64,000 nt of DNA from Lachnospiraceae bacterium (GCA_015056905.1 SVFI01000003.1:1-64000); one strand, 5' to 3'; numbered from the stretch's first letter, positions 20,369 to 31,577 are shown. Program-made: numbers and translations. The notes: a model not told the origin generated them from the sequence alone.

Positions 20369-21237
20369 TCGTCGAGTCCCTCTTGTGAATAATCTTTTTT
20401 CATGTCAATAATGACAAGTACCTCTTCCAAATGCGCAAAATCAACTGCCGGTGTCAAATATCCGGAACTTGTCAGATTGTTCGCATCTGCACTGATAGAC
20501 GATATGTATCCGATTAAAATTCCCGGAAGATATTTCGTGCTGATATGTGAAGTGACTACTTTATCACCTTCTTTAACTGCTACGTCTCCGTTAATCAGCT
20601 TTGAGAACGTAATCACACCTCTATCCATCGTTTCAAGATTTCCTTGTACCATACAGGAATCCTCTGTCGAAAGCACGGTTGCACTGACGTTGGAATTGTC
20701 GTCAATAATGGAAATCACCTTGGCCCAATCATCTCCGACTTCTGTTACACGGCCGACGAGACCGCTTCCGGCCATAACATTCATATCAATCTGAATTCCA
20801 TCTTTGCTTCCCTTGTTAATCACAAATGTATGGAACCAGTTTCCGGATTCTTTGGCAACAACTCTCGCTCCTACCTTATCAAACTCAGCATACTCCTGAT
20901 CAAGCTTATAAAGCTGACGCAGATTATTCAGCTCATACTTGTCCTGCTGAAGCGAATTGTTTTCAATCGTGAGCGTATCTACCTGCTCCTGCAATCTCTC
21001 ATTCTCTGCAAGCACATCCCGAAGTGACTTCAGTTCGTCCGAACGGTCTGACATCCACTCACCGATCCGGCTGACACCGGACTGAAAAGGAACAACGACA
21101 GCTCCGGCAAAATTGCTGAGCGGAGCTGCAAAAAAATCTGTAAAAAATGTGATTGCCATAAAAAGAACGCAGATAACTGTCATAATCAGCAATAAGTATT
21201 TACTTGGAATCGTAAACTTCTGCCGTTTTCGTCTCAT
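20365..21237 (-). CDS. mreC: rod shape-determining protein MreC
   Basis: TM + coiled coil (NERLQEQVDTLTIENNSL) + NWFHTFVINKGSKDGIQIDMNVMAGSGLVGRV. Confidence 0.94.
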   Translation of the reverse strand: MRRKRQKFTIPSKYLLLIMTVICVLFMAITFFTDFFAAPLSNFAGAVVVPFQSGVSRIGEWMSDRSDELKSLRDVLAENERLQEQVDTLTIENNSLQQDKYELNNLRQLYKLDQEYAEFDKVGARVVAKESGNWFHTFVINKGSKDGIQIDMNVMAGSGLVGRVTEVGDDWAKVISIIDDNSNVSATVLSTEDSCMVQGNLETMDRGVITFSKLINGDVAVKEGDKVVTSHISTKYLPGILIGYISSISADANNLTSSGYLTPAVDFAHLEEVLVIIDMKKDYSQEGLDE

Positions 21238-22256
21238 TATCTTCCTCCGTTACCCATACCATCAATGGAGTATGCTACCGACTTGTAATTGTCATCTTTA
21301 ATTATCTTCGCAAGCCCCATCGCAACACTCTCCACCGGATTATCCGAAACATTTACTTTGAGTCCGGTTCCATTGCTGATAAGCTGGCTGAGATGACTCA
21401 CCTGACAGGCACCGCCCGTCAGATAAACACCCTGTCTGTAAATATCCGCTGCGAGTTCCGGCGGTGTTCTTTCAAGTATTACTTTAATATTATCAATAAT
21501 GGTATTGAAATGTTCTTTCAGAGACTCAACTACAAGTTCCGTCGGAATTTCTCTCTCGACCGGAAGACCGGTCACGATGTCTCTTCCGTAAACAACTGCT
21601 CCTTTTCCTTCCTCCTCCAGCTGTGCAAGAGACATTTTTACCTTCTCGGCCGTCTTTCCGCCGATAATCAGATTGTATTCTTTTCTAACTGCATTTCGGA
21701 TGGCATCGTCAAACTTCTGTCCTCCGACTTTAATCAGCTTACTGAGCACAATACCTCCGAGAGAAAGGATGGAAATCTCAGTCGTATCATATCCAACATC
21801 AACCACCAAAACCCCCTGGGAATTTTTTACATCAATATCCATGCCAAGTCCGTCAGCAATCGCTTTTTCGACAACCATAACCTTTTTAGCTTTGACATTG
21901 GCATTTTTGACAAGGTCATAAAATGCTCTTTTTTCTACTTCTGTCACATCGGTCGGAACTGCGATATAATAATCCGCAGGCCTAATGTTTCCGCCACTTA
22001 AATCAGATATAAAACATTTTACAAGCGTCTGCATATTCTTAATGTCTGCAATCACTCCGTTGCAGAGCGGATAAGAAATATGAATATTTGCCGGTGCTTT
22101 CTCATACATTTCAAAAGCAGCATCTCCATACGCAAACAGATAATCCTTGTTCTCAATCGCAATAATATTTTTTTGACAGAATACGTTCTGATCACCTTTT
22201 TCATAAATTTTGATGTTACAGGTACCCAAATCGATACCATATGCACTCGAAGCCAT
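21237..22256 (-). CDS. mreB: MreB-like actin-family shape protein
   Basis: YGIDLGTCNIKIYEKG; VGYDTTEISILSLGGIV; YLTGGACQVSHL; adjacent mreC. Confidence 0.88.
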   Translation of the reverse strand: MASSAYGIDLGTCNIKIYEKGDQNVFCQKNIIAIENKDYLFAYGDAAFEMYEKAPANIHISYPLCNGVIADIKNMQTLVKCFISDLSGGNIRPADYYIAVPTDVTEVEKRAFYDLVKNANVKAKKVMVVEKAIADGLGMDIDVKNSQGVLVVDVGYDTTEISILSLGGIVLSKLIKVGGQKFDDAIRNAVRKEYNLIIGGKTAEKVKMSLAQLEEEGKGAVVYGRDIVTGLPVEREIPTELVVESLKEHFNTIIDNIKVILERTPPELAADIYRQGVYLTGGACQVSHLSQLISNGTGLKVNVSDNPVESVAMGLAKIIKDDNYKSVAYSIDGMGNGGR

Positions 22257-22945
22257 TATAAAACTCCTTTCTCTCTTAAGCTTATGTACGTATTATCCCC
22301 GATGATAATATGGTCAAGCAGGGGGATTTCCATGATTTGTGATGCTTCTTTCAGTCGCAATGTCAGCGCAATATCCTCTTTGCTCGGCGTAGGATCGCCG
22401 CTCGGATGATTATGCAGAAGAATGACGGACGCTGCGTTGCACATCAATGCTTGTCTAAAAATTTCTCTCGCCGACATAATCGATGTATTTAAGTTACCAA
22501 TCGATAACTTGACATCCGTAATACGTCTGTCTTTGCTGTCTGTAAAAACAGCCATACAATGTTCTTTTTCAAGATGGCGCATCTGCTCCATATATGCATC
22601 TGCAACCTCTCCGGGATGTCGAAAACAGACATCCGGTCGTACCTTAGCTTTTGCAATGCGGTTCGACAGCTCAGCGATTGCTTTTAATTTTACTGCTTTG
22701 ACTTCTCCGATACCGCTAATTTGCATCAAACGCTTTGTCGTGACATGGTGAAGTCCTTCAATACCTCTTCTCTCCCCGCATGCATCCAAAACCCTGCACG
22801 CCAGTGTTACCGCATCCTCACCCTTGGTACCGGTGCGGAGAATAATTGCCAGAAGTTCTTCATCACTTAGAGACTCTGCGCCGTTTTGAAGGAATTTGTC
22901 ATACGGAAGAAGCTGTATGTTTCCGTTTTCTTTTCTTTGATACAT
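22256..22945 (-). CDS. radC: RadC-family JAB-domain protein
   Basis: LLPYDKFLQNGAESLSDEELLAIILRTGTKG; LLHNHPSGDPTPSKEDI. Confidence 0.95.
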   Translation of the reverse strand: MYQRKENGNIQLLPYDKFLQNGAESLSDEELLAIILRTGTKGEDAVTLACRVLDACGERRGIEGLHHVTTKRLMQISGIGEVKAVKLKAIAELSNRIAKAKVRPDVCFRHPGEVADAYMEQMRHLEKEHCMAVFTDSKDRRITDVKLSIGNLNTSIMSAREIFRQALMCNAASVILLHNHPSGDPTPSKEDIALTLRLKEASQIMEIPLLDHIIIGDNTYISLREKGVL

Positions 22946-22979
22946 AGTTTAACCTGAATGTTCTTCAGACAAACAGATT

Positions 22980-23219
22980 TTATAAGAATCGATAAATCAC
23001 GATTCCGATTAGAATGCCTATGATGCTCGCCACCGTGATTTTAATCGTAAGTCCGAATGTCAGAACCATAATTCCCAGGTCCAGGACAACCGGCGATGTC
23101 AACCCGAAACTCTGTCCGTAATTTAAGAACGAGTTCGGAAACAGCGACCCGATAAAACCACCGATGACAATACCTGCCAATATCATTAAAAAACAGGCCC
23201 AGTTGTTTTTTCCTCTCAT
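22980..23219 (-). CDS. DUF4321-type small membrane protein
   Basis: 79 aa, two hydrophobic segments, GGFIGSLFP...FLNYGQSFGLTSPVVLDLGIMVLTFGLTIKIT. Confidence 0.7.
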   Translation of the reverse strand: MRGKNNWACFLMILAGIVIGGFIGSLFPNSFLNYGQSFGLTSPVVLDLGIMVLTFGLTIKITVASIIGILIGIVIYRFL

Positions 23220-23310
23220 TTGTATCCTCCAGATTTCATTTGCAAAGCACTAGATATATCTTAACACACACCCAAAAGTATGTATATAAAATTCGTGGCT
23301 TTTTTTTCGA

Positions 23311-24618
23311 CTAAATATCCTTTATTATGAGCTGAGATGATTTCACAATACCGTCATCTTTCATACTTTGGAGCGTCCTCAGCATTCCGTACTTGGCATG
23401 TGGGAATGTAAGTCCTCCCTGCATGTAGACTGCATACGGCGGCTTAATCGGACCATCCGCGGAAAGCTCGATGGATGAGCCGGAAACGAAAGCTCCCGCA
23501 GCCATGATGACAGGCGCATCATACCCGGGCATATCCCACGGCTCCGGCGTTACAAAACTGTCCACCGGTGCCGATGCCTGAATCCCCTTGCAAAAAGAAA
23601 TGACTCCCTCCGGATTTCCAAACGTAATTGCCTGAATAATGTCGAATCTTTCCTCTGATGCATTCGGAACGACCTGATAGCCGAGTTTTTCATATATATT
23701 TGCTGCAAAAATAGCACCTTTGAGCGCCGAAGCTGTCACGGTCGGTGCCAAAAACAGACCTTCATAGAACGAAGAAAGGACTCCGAGGGAGGCTCCTACC
23801 TCTTTCCCGAGCCCCGGTGAAGTCAAACGATAGGCAGCATTTTCCACACATTCCTTTTTCCCTGCAATATAGCCGCCAATCGGCGCCAATCCGCCACCCG
23901 GATTTTTAATCAGCGAACCAACTACCATATCGGCTCCGACATCTGTCGGCTCAATGCGCTGTACGAACTCACCGTAACAGTTATCCACCATGCAGATAAT
24001 GTCAGGCTTAATGCTTTTAATAAAAGAAATTAATTCTCCAATCCGCTCCACCGATAATGTTTTTCGTGGCTCATATCCTTTGGAACGCTGAATGGTTACC
24101 ATTTTTGTCTTTTCACCTATTGCCGCTTTGATTCCATCCCAGTCAAACTCTCCGTCCGGGAGTAAATCCACCTGGCGGTAAGAAATACCGTATTCACGAA
24201 GCGAACCTTTTGACGGTCTGATTCCGATGACTTCCTCGAGTGTATCATATGGTTTCCCGACCGGCGAAAGCAGTTCATCTCCCGGTCTTAAATTGCTCAT
24301 CAGCGCAAGTGCAAGCGCATGGGTTCCGCACGTAATCTGCGGACGCACAAGTGCATCTTCGGTATGAAACAAATTTGCATACACCTGCTCGAGCGTGTCA
24401 CGCCCGATATCGTTGTAACCATAGCCGGTTGTTCCTAGCAGACAGGCTTCACTTACCTTTGCATCCTGCATGGCCTTGACCACCTTCAGCTGATTGTACT
24501 CCGCTGTCTCATCTATCTTGGCAAATCTTTCTTTGCACTGCGCAAGAATCTGCTCACCGAACGCAAGTACATCCTCATCAATCGAAAGCCCCCTGTATAT
24601 ATCTTTTAATCCTGTCAT
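23311..24618 (-). CDS. methionine gamma-lyase family / 'aluminum resistance' PLP protein
   Basis: TTGYGYNDIGRDTLEQVYANLFHTEDALVRPQ; adjacent to miaA. Confidence 0.88.
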   Translation of the reverse strand: MTGLKDIYRGLSIDEDVLAFGEQILAQCKERFAKIDETAEYNQLKVVKAMQDAKVSEACLLGTTGYGYNDIGRDTLEQVYANLFHTEDALVRPQITCGTHALALALMSNLRPGDELLSPVGKPYDTLEEVIGIRPSKGSLREYGISYRQVDLLPDGEFDWDGIKAAIGEKTKMVTIQRSKGYEPRKTLSVERIGELISFIKSIKPDIICMVDNCYGEFVQRIEPTDVGADMVVGSLIKNPGGGLAPIGGYIAGKKECVENAAYRLTSPGLGKEVGASLGVLSSFYEGLFLAPTVTASALKGAIFAANIYEKLGYQVVPNASEERFDIIQAITFGNPEGVISFCKGIQASAPVDSFVTPEPWDMPGYDAPVIMAAGAFVSGSSIELSADGPIKPPYAVYMQGGLTFPHAKYGMLRTLQSMKDDGIVKSSQLIIKDI

Positions 24619-25580
24619 ACGTTTCTTCCCTCCGGAATATTTCTTTTTTGTAAATGCTCTGCCATATAGGCAAGAATGGTATTGTCATCCTGTCCGAGCG
24701 CATCCTTCTGCACCCACACGACATCCGGCTCACGTTTAAACCACGTGATTTGTCGTTTGGCAAAATGCCTCGTATCTCTTTTTATCAGATAAACTGCCCT
24801 CTCGAGGTCTGTATCCCCCTCCAGGTAAGCTATGATTTCTTTATACCCCAGTCCCTGCATTGCCGTGCTGCCGCGTCTACACCCCATGGCAAGGAGCTTC
24901 TCTACCTCTTGCACAAGTCCGTCATTTAACATCCGGTCAACTCTCCGGTCAATGCGGTCATACAAAACAGTCCTGTCATCATTTAGCACAAAATAGCAGA
25001 AATTGTACGGCGACTCTTTTGCTCTCTGCTCCCTGTTATGGTCCGATATTTTTTCGCCTGTCTGCCTATGATACTCTATGGCTCGAATTACACGTTTTAC
25101 ATTATTTTCATGAATTTCCTCCGCAGCCTGCGGATCTTCCTGTGCCAGAATTTCATGAAGCGCATGCGCACCGTTTTCCCGTGCAAATTGTTCCAGCTGC
25201 ATGCGGAGCTGCGAATCTTCCTGTGACTGCGAAAAATCAATATCATACAAAAGCGCCTGAATATAAAATCCTGTTCCGCCTACAATAACCGGTATATGTC
25301 CCCGCTCATAAATCTCCTGCATCTTTTCCTTTGCCATCTGCTGGAATCGGAACACATCAAAATCTTCCGTCGGCTCAAGCACATCAATGAGATGATGGAC
25401 AACTCCGTCCATCTCCTCCGGCATAATTTTTGCAGAGCCGATATCCATATGCTTATAAACCTGCATAGAATCGGCAGAGATAATTTCTCCGCTGATCCTT
25501 TTCGCAAGTTCGATCGATAACTTTGTCTTTCCGACGGCTGTCGGTCCGGTTAAAATAACCAAATTCTTTTTTTCTGTCAT
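24615..25580 (-). CDS. miaA: tRNA dimethylallyltransferase
   Basis: LTGPTAVGKTKLSIELAKRISGEIISADSMQVYKHMDIGSAK. Confidence 0.97.
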   Translation of the reverse strand: MTEKKNLVILTGPTAVGKTKLSIELAKRISGEIISADSMQVYKHMDIGSAKIMPEEMDGVVHHLIDVLEPTEDFDVFRFQQMAKEKMQEIYERGHIPVIVGGTGFYIQALLYDIDFSQSQEDSQLRMQLEQFARENGAHALHEILAQEDPQAAEEIHENNVKRVIRAIEYHRQTGEKISDHNREQRAKESPYNFCYFVLNDDRTVLYDRIDRRVDRMLNDGLVQEVEKLLAMGCRRGSTAMQGLGYKEIIAYLEGDTDLERAVYLIKRDTRHFAKRQITWFKREPDVVWVQKDALGQDDNTILAYMAEHLQKRNIPEGRNV

Positions 25581-25584
25581 ATTG

Positions 25585-27429
25585 TTACCTTTTAAATTTC
25601 TTTTCCAGTTCATACTTTGTCATGGAAATAATCGTCGGTCTTCCATGCGGGCAGTTAAAAGGATTCTCACACGCAAGAAGTTCCTTCATCAAAGCTTCCG
25701 CCTCCTGCATAGAAATTGCCTGATTTCCCTTGACTGCCGCCTTGCAGGACATACTTGCAATCTTAGATAGTACTGCGTCGGAATCTCCCTTGACAGGAAA
25801 CTCCACAAGCTCGTCCAAAATCGATAAAAAGAGCTGCTTCTCGCTCAGTCCGTACAAGTCGGTCGGAACACTGCGGATGGCATATGCATCCTCACCGAAC
25901 TCATCCATTTCAAAACCGAGTGAAGCAAAATCATCCATATGCGAAAGAAGTACATTCTTTTCTTTCGGTGACAATGTTACAACAAGCGGCGGATTTAACG
26001 ACTGCACGGCAATTTCTTTTTCCCGGTACTGTCTCATAAGACGCTCATACATCACTTTTTCATGTGCTGCATGCTGGTCCACGTAATATATTTTTTCCGG
26101 CATAGAAAGAATCCAGTATGTGTCAAACACCTGTCCGATGATTTTGAAATTTTCAATTTCCTGCTGTTTGATCTGCTCCTCGTCAAAAAGCTTAAGCTGC
26201 TCCAGTTTTTCAACGAGAACCATATCCTTCTGTTTGATAACATTTCCGCTCGATAAAGCAATCGGCTTCGGTTCCACGTTCATATGTTTTAAAAATTCTC
26301 TGTCCGTCCCGAGAACACGTGGAATCTCCTCGCGGCGCTTTTGTTCAAACGGCTGCGGAATCATTGCTGTAAGCGCTTTTTCCTCTGCCTTGTCATTCTT
26401 TTTCTCCGGGTTTGGCATCTGCTCCATCGACGCAATAAAAGTTTTGCCCGTCAACGCATCTTTTACCGCATCCCGGATAAAGGAAAGAAAATATCCCGGT
26501 TCATTCATGCGGATATCCATTTTCGTCGGATGTACATTGACATCGATTCTCGTCGGGTCAATGTCAAAATGCAGAACTACGAACGGATATTTGTGCTGCA
26601 TAAGAAATGTCTTATACCCTTCCTCCACAGCAGAAGAAATCAGACTGCTTTTAATATATCTTTTATTTACAAAAAACGTTTCATAGCTTCGGTTGGCGCG
26701 GTTTAGCACAGGTTTTCCGATAAATCCCGTTATGCGAATTCCATCTCCTTGCGCATCCACCGGAATCATCTCTGACGCAACGTCTTTTCCGTAAATTCGA
26801 TAAATAATCTCATTCATATTTCCGTTGCCGGACGTAAAAAACTTCGTCTGACCGTTTGCAACAAACTGAAATGCCACATCCGGAACCGAAAGTGCCATAT
26901 GCTGCATAAAATCAGCAATATAGCCCCCTTCCGTCGCCGCCGTCTTTAAAAATTTGCGACGCACCGGTGTATTAAAAAATATATTGCGCACAAGGATTGT
27001 TGTTCCGTCCGGTGCCCCGATCTCCTCCGGCGCCTCGGTCTCTCCGCCGCTGATGCACATTCTGTGCCCGGTCAGCGCCTGCGGTGTCTTTGTGATAAGT
27101 TCCACCTGGCAGACTGCAGAAATACTGGAAAGTGCCTCACCGCGAAAACCGAGACTCATCACCGTCTCCAAATCTTCTGCCATGCTAATCTTGCTTGTGG
27201 CATGACGCATAAACACCTTGGAAAGCTGGCTCTCATCAATACCGCCGCCATCGTCCGTCACACGGATGAAGCTGATACCGCCATCCTTGATTTCCACCGT
27301 GATATGCTTTGCTCCCGCATCAATTGCATTTTCCACCAGTTCCTTTACAACGGAAGCCGGCCGTTCCACAACCTCGCCCGCCGCAATCTGGTCTACCGTA
27401 TTACTGTCCAGAATGTGAATTTCATTCAT
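25585..27429 (-). CDS. mutL: DNA mismatch repair protein MutL with intact endonuclease motifs
   Basis: IAAGEVVERPASVVKELVENAIDAGA; DQHAAHEKVMYE; CPHGRPT. Confidence 0.97.
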   Translation of the reverse strand: MNEIHILDSNTVDQIAAGEVVERPASVVKELVENAIDAGAKHITVEIKDGGISFIRVTDDGGGIDESQLSKVFMRHATSKISMAEDLETVMSLGFRGEALSSISAVCQVELITKTPQALTGHRMCISGGETEAPEEIGAPDGTTILVRNIFFNTPVRRKFLKTAATEGGYIADFMQHMALSVPDVAFQFVANGQTKFFTSGNGNMNEIIYRIYGKDVASEMIPVDAQGDGIRITGFIGKPVLNRANRSYETFFVNKRYIKSSLISSAVEEGYKTFLMQHKYPFVVLHFDIDPTRIDVNVHPTKMDIRMNEPGYFLSFIRDAVKDALTGKTFIASMEQMPNPEKKNDKAEEKALTAMIPQPFEQKRREEIPRVLGTDREFLKHMNVEPKPIALSSGNVIKQKDMVLVEKLEQLKLFDEEQIKQQEIENFKIIGQVFDTYWILSMPEKIYYVDQHAAHEKVMYERLMRQYREKEIAVQSLNPPLVVTLSPKEKNVLLSHMDDFASLGFEMDEFGEDAYAIRSVPTDLYGLSEKQLFLSILDELVEFPVKGDSDAVLSKIASMSCKAAVKGNQAISMQEAEALMKELLACENPFNCPHGRPTIISMTKYELEKKFKR

Positions 27430-30082
27430 CTGTATTACTCCATCTGTTCTTAATCATGTTTTGAAGTTTATATAGTGTATTGAGTGCATCCAGCGGTGTC
27501 AATGTATGAATGTCGATATTTGACAGTTCATCAATGACATCCGAATCCTTTACCGTATCAAACAGGGACATCTGCGCCAAATCCACCTGATCATATTTTT
27601 TGACCTTCGCCTTCTCTGTTTTGGTATTTGCCTGAATACTCTGGATTTTTTCCGTCACATCATGGTCGGAAAGCTGCTCTGCAATCTCTTTGGCCCGGTC
27701 AATCACCATATCCGGAACTCCTGCAAGCTTTGCCACCTGAATACCGTAGCTGCGGTCCGCGCCTCCTTTTACGATTTTTCGCAAAAAGACAATGTCATCG
27801 CCTTTTTCTTTAACCGCAATACAGTAATTGTTGACATTGTTCATCTTGCCTTCCAGTTCCGTCAGTTCATGGTAATGTGTCGCAAACAACGTTTTGGCAC
27901 CGAGAATTTTACGGTTACTGATATGCTCCACGACCGCCCATGCAATGGAAAGACCGTCAAACGTCGATGTACCGCGACCGATTTCATCCAGTATCAGAAG
28001 ACTCCTTGACGTCGCATTCCGAAGAATATTCGCCACCTCATTCATTTCCACCATAAAGGTAGACTGTCCGCTCGCCAAATCATCTGACGCTCCGACACGG
28101 GTAAAAATTCGATCCACAATTCCGATTTTGGCACTCTTTGCAGGAACAAAACTTCCGATTTGTGCCATGAGAACAATGAGTGCTGTCTGTCTCATATAAG
28201 TTGATTTACCAGCCATATTCGGACCCGTGATAATCGAAATCAGATGCTTATCACTGTCCAAAAACGTATCATTGGCAATGAACATGTCATTTTTGATTAC
28301 TTTTTCCACAACCGGATGTCGTCCGTCTTTGATATCAATAATACCTTTGGTATTGAGTTTCGGCCTGACGTAATTGTTTCTCTCTGCCACATAGGCGAGA
28401 CTGCAAAATACATCAAGAGCCGCAATCGCCTTGGCCGTGCGCTGGATGCGTTCCATATTGTCCGCCAGAGCATCTCTGATTTCACAGAACAAATCATATT
28501 CCAGTCCGTACAGCTTATCTTCTGCATTTAAGATGGTATCCTCCATCTCTTTGAGCTTCGGCATTGTATACCGCTCCGCATTCGTAAGCGTCTGCTTACG
28601 GATATAGTCATCCGGAACCATATTTTTAAAGGAATTGGTTACCTCAAGGTAATATCCGAATACTTTGTTATATTTAATTTTCAAATTTTTGATACCGGTT
28701 CTCTGTCTTTCCTGTTCCTCCAGCTCTGCCAGCCATGCTTTTCCGTCGGTCTTAGCCTTCCGAAAACGATCCACATCCTCGGAAAATCCCGGTTTAATAA
28801 TACCGCCTTCCTTCGATGTAATCGGAGGTTCCTCCTCGATTGCATCCTCAATCAGTCCGCAGAGATCTTCCAGCCCGTCCACATCCTCACAAATATTCTG
28901 CAGAAGCTGTGACGAAAAATCACCGAGCACCGTGCGAATCGCAGGAAGCATCTGCAAAGAATTGCGAAAAGCAATCAAATCACGTGGATTAGCTGTCTTA
29001 TAACTGATTTTTCCGAGAAGCCTCTCCAAGTCGTAAATCGGATTTAAATACTCCCTCAGTTCATCACGTGAAATAAGATTTTCATTCAATTCCTCTATCG
29101 CGTCCTGACGCATGATAATATCATCCGCCTCGATGAGTGGTTGTTCAATATATGTTCGCAGTGTTCGCGCGCCCATCGCTGTTTTGGTCTTGTCAAGCAC
29201 CCACAAAAGGGAGCCGCGTTTCATCTTTTCGCGGAGCGTCTCTGTAAGCTCCAGATTACGACGCGTTGCGCTGTCCAAAAGCATATATTTACTTGCTACA
29301 TATGGGTTTAGCTTCGTAATATTGGAAATACCGGTCTTTTGAGTTTCATACAAATACTGCAGCGCAGCTCCCGCCGCAATCTGCCCGGCAGCAAAATCGT
29401 CCACACCGAGCGCTGTCATCGTGCTGACATGGAAATGTTTCATCAAAAGCTGCTGGCAATTTATCTCATCAAAATACCACGCATCTAATTTGAAAATGGT
29501 AATCCCGAGACGCTCTTTCAGTTCATCTATCATGTATCCGCTTACCAAAAAGTTGTCATTACAAACAATCTCCGAAGGCATAAACTTCATAATCTCATCC
29601 TGAAGCTTTTTGACATCGGAAACTTCCGTCACATAATAATCACCTGTCAGTGCATCTATCACGGAAATACCGATTTTTTCCTCCATGTAAGCAATGCACA
29701 TCAAATAATTATTCTTACTTTCTTCCAGAGACTGGATATTTAAGTTTGTTCCCGGTGTGACAATGCGGACAACTTCACGCTTCACAATACCTTTGGCAGC
29801 TTTCGGGTCTTCTACCTGTTCACAGATAGCGACCTTATATCCTTTGTTGACTAATTTAGTCAAATAGCTTTCCGCCGCATGATACGGAACTCCGCACATC
29901 GGTGCCCGCTCTTCCTGCCCGCAATTTTTACCTGTCAGTGTAATTTCCAGTTCTCTCGATGCGGTAATCGCATCCTCGAAAAACATTTCATAAAAATCAC
30001 CTAAACGATAAAACAAAATACAGTCTTTATGCTGGGATTTTGTTTCCATATACTGTTTCATCATCGGTGTTAAATCAGCCAT
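27422..30082 (-). CDS. mutS: DNA mismatch repair protein MutS
   Basis: FYEMFFEDA; GPNMAGKSTYMRQTALIVLMAQIGSFVPA; DEIGRGTSTFDGLSIAWA. Confidence 0.98.
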   Translation of the reverse strand: MADLTPMMKQYMETKSQHKDCILFYRLGDFYEMFFEDAITASRELEITLTGKNCGQEERAPMCGVPYHAAESYLTKLVNKGYKVAICEQVEDPKAAKGIVKREVVRIVTPGTNLNIQSLEESKNNYLMCIAYMEEKIGISVIDALTGDYYVTEVSDVKKLQDEIMKFMPSEIVCNDNFLVSGYMIDELKERLGITIFKLDAWYFDEINCQQLLMKHFHVSTMTALGVDDFAAGQIAAGAALQYLYETQKTGISNITKLNPYVASKYMLLDSATRRNLELTETLREKMKRGSLLWVLDKTKTAMGARTLRTYIEQPLIEADDIIMRQDAIEELNENLISRDELREYLNPIYDLERLLGKISYKTANPRDLIAFRNSLQMLPAIRTVLGDFSSQLLQNICEDVDGLEDLCGLIEDAIEEEPPITSKEGGIIKPGFSEDVDRFRKAKTDGKAWLAELEEQERQRTGIKNLKIKYNKVFGYYLEVTNSFKNMVPDDYIRKQTLTNAERYTMPKLKEMEDTILNAEDKLYGLEYDLFCEIRDALADNMERIQRTAKAIAALDVFCSLAYVAERNNYVRPKLNTKGIIDIKDGRHPVVEKVIKNDMFIANDTFLDSDKHLISIITGPNMAGKSTYMRQTALIVLMAQIGSFVPAKSAKIGIVDRIFTRVGASDDLASGQSTFMVEMNEVANILRNATSRSLLILDEIGRGTSTFDGLSIAWAVVEHISNRKILGAKTLFATHYHELTELEGKMNNVNNYCIAVKEKGDDIVFLRKIVKGGADRSYGIQVAKLAGVPDMVIDRAKEIAEQLSDHDVTEKIQSIQANTKTEKAKVKKYDQVDLAQMSLFDTVKDSDVIDELSNIDIHTLTPLDALNTLYKLQNMIKNRWSNTDE

Positions 30083-30110
30083 TGTTTCCCTCTCTTCTTG
30101 TCATGACATA

Positions 30111-31577
30111 TCACTTTTCAGCGATATGTCCTGTATAATAAAACCCATGACACTCATCCAGATGTACGGTCTGAATCGTTCCGATTAGTTCCTCATTTCC
30201 TTTGAAATGCACCATGGTATTGTTGGACATGCGTCCCGTCACAAGACTTTCATCATGCTCGTTTACCTCTTCCACAAGCACTTCCACATCCTGTCCCGTA
30301 AAGACAATCGTTCTGTTTTTGGAGACTTCCTGCACCGTTGCAAGCACACGGTTAAAATTGCGCTTTACAACATCTTCCGGTACCTGATTTTCCATTGCAG
30401 CCGCCGGTGTACCGGTACGTTTGGAATAAATAAAAGTAAATGCATTATCATATCCCACCGTACGGATGACATCAATCGTATCATCCACATCCTCATCCGT
30501 CTCTCCCGGAAATCCGACAATAATGTCCGTCGTCAAAGAAATATCCGGTATTTCCCTGCGGATTTTGAGTGCAAGCTCCACATACTGCTCCTTCGTGTAA
30601 CGACGGTTCATGCGCTCCAAAATACGCGTCGAACCGGACTGAAGCGGCAGATGTAGATGTCTGCATATCTTCTTTGAGTCACGCATCACCTGAATCAGTT
30701 CGTCGGAAAGGTCCTTCGGATGCGATGTCATAAACCGGATACGCTCAAGCCCTTCTATCTTTTCAATCCGCTGCAAAAGCTCTGCAAAACTAATCGAATT
30801 CTCAAGCGTCTTTCCGTATGAATTGACATTCTGTCCGAGCAGCATAATTTCAATGACACCGTCCTCCACAAGCATCTCAATCTCGCGGATGATATCCTCC
30901 GGGGTTCTGCTTCGCTCGCGTCCTCTGACATAAGGTACAATGCAATAACTACAGAAATTGTTGCATCCGAACATAATATTAATCCCGGACTTAAACGGAT
31001 ATTTACGGACAATCGGAAGATCCTCCACAATCTGATCGGTCCCTTCCCATATATCGACAATCATATCGTCATTTTCCAGCATATCGCAGACAAGCTCAGC
31101 AAATTTAAAGATATTGTGTGTCCCAAAAATCAAATCTACGAATCGATAGCTTTTCTTTAACTTATCAATGACACTCTGCTCCTGCATCATACAACCGCAG
31201 AGAGCAATTCTCATATCAGGATTTTTCTTCTTGTAATTACTGAGTGCACCGAGTCTTCCGTACACTCTTTGATTTGCATTGTCACGCACCGTACAGGTGT
31301 TGTATATCACAAAATCCGACTTCTCATCCGTCCCGTTATCCACATATCCGATTTGCTCCAAAATACCGGAAAGCTTTTCGGAATCTCTGGCGTTCATCTG
31401 ACACCCGAATGTGGTTACGCAGAACGTCGGCTTTCTTCCGAGTCTCGCTGTCAGCTCCCCGACCATCTTTTTGGCTTTTGCCATATAAAAATACTGACGT
31501 TGCGGCTCCTCCGTCGGCGGTGTGGCCGTAAGATCCAGCCTCTGCATCTGTAATTCTAAATCATCGTTTTTTATCAT
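30111..31577 (-). CDS. miaB: tRNA-2-methylthio-N6-dimethylallyladenosine synthase
   Basis: TFGCQMNARDSEKLSG; radical SAM NNFCSYCIVPYVRGRERSR. Confidence 0.97.
   Translation of the reverse strand: MIKNDDLELQMQRLDLTATPPTEEPQRQYFYMAKAKKMVGELTARLGRKPTFCVTTFGCQMNARDSEKLSGILEQIGYVDNGTDEKSDFVIYNTCTVRDNANQRVYGRLGALSNYKKKNPDMRIALCGCMMQEQSVIDKLKKSYRFVDLIFGTHNIFKFAELVCDMLENDDMIVDIWEGTDQIVEDLPIVRKYPFKSGINIMFGCNNFCSYCIVPYVRGRERSRTPEDIIREIEMLVEDGVIEIMLLGQNVNSYGKTLENSISFAELLQRIEKIEGLERIRFMTSHPKDLSDELIQVMRDSKKICRHLHLPLQSGSTRILERMNRRYTKEQYVELALKIRREIPDISLTTDIIVGFPGETDEDVDDTIDVIRTVGYDNAFTFIYSKRTGTPAAAMENQVPEDVVKRNFNRVLATVQEVSKNRTIVFTGQDVEVLVEEVNEHDESLVTGRMSNNTMVHFKGNEELIGTIQTVHLDECHGFYYTGHIAEK

Noticed and set aside
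21393-22001. 202-aa + strand ORF
   Set aside because: Shadow ORF opposite mreB
22256-22945. RadC-family gene as a possible mobile/defence-associated JAB protein
   Set aside because: It is the chromosomal copy next to mreB, a common Firmicutes arrangement
23220-23310. Promoter upstream of the DUF4321 gene
   Set aside because: AT-rich with TTAAGATATATC-like -10 candidates but no convincing -35 at correct spacing
26120-26686. 188-aa + strand ORF
   Set aside because: Antisense to mutL; Ser/Phe/Cys-rich shadow frame
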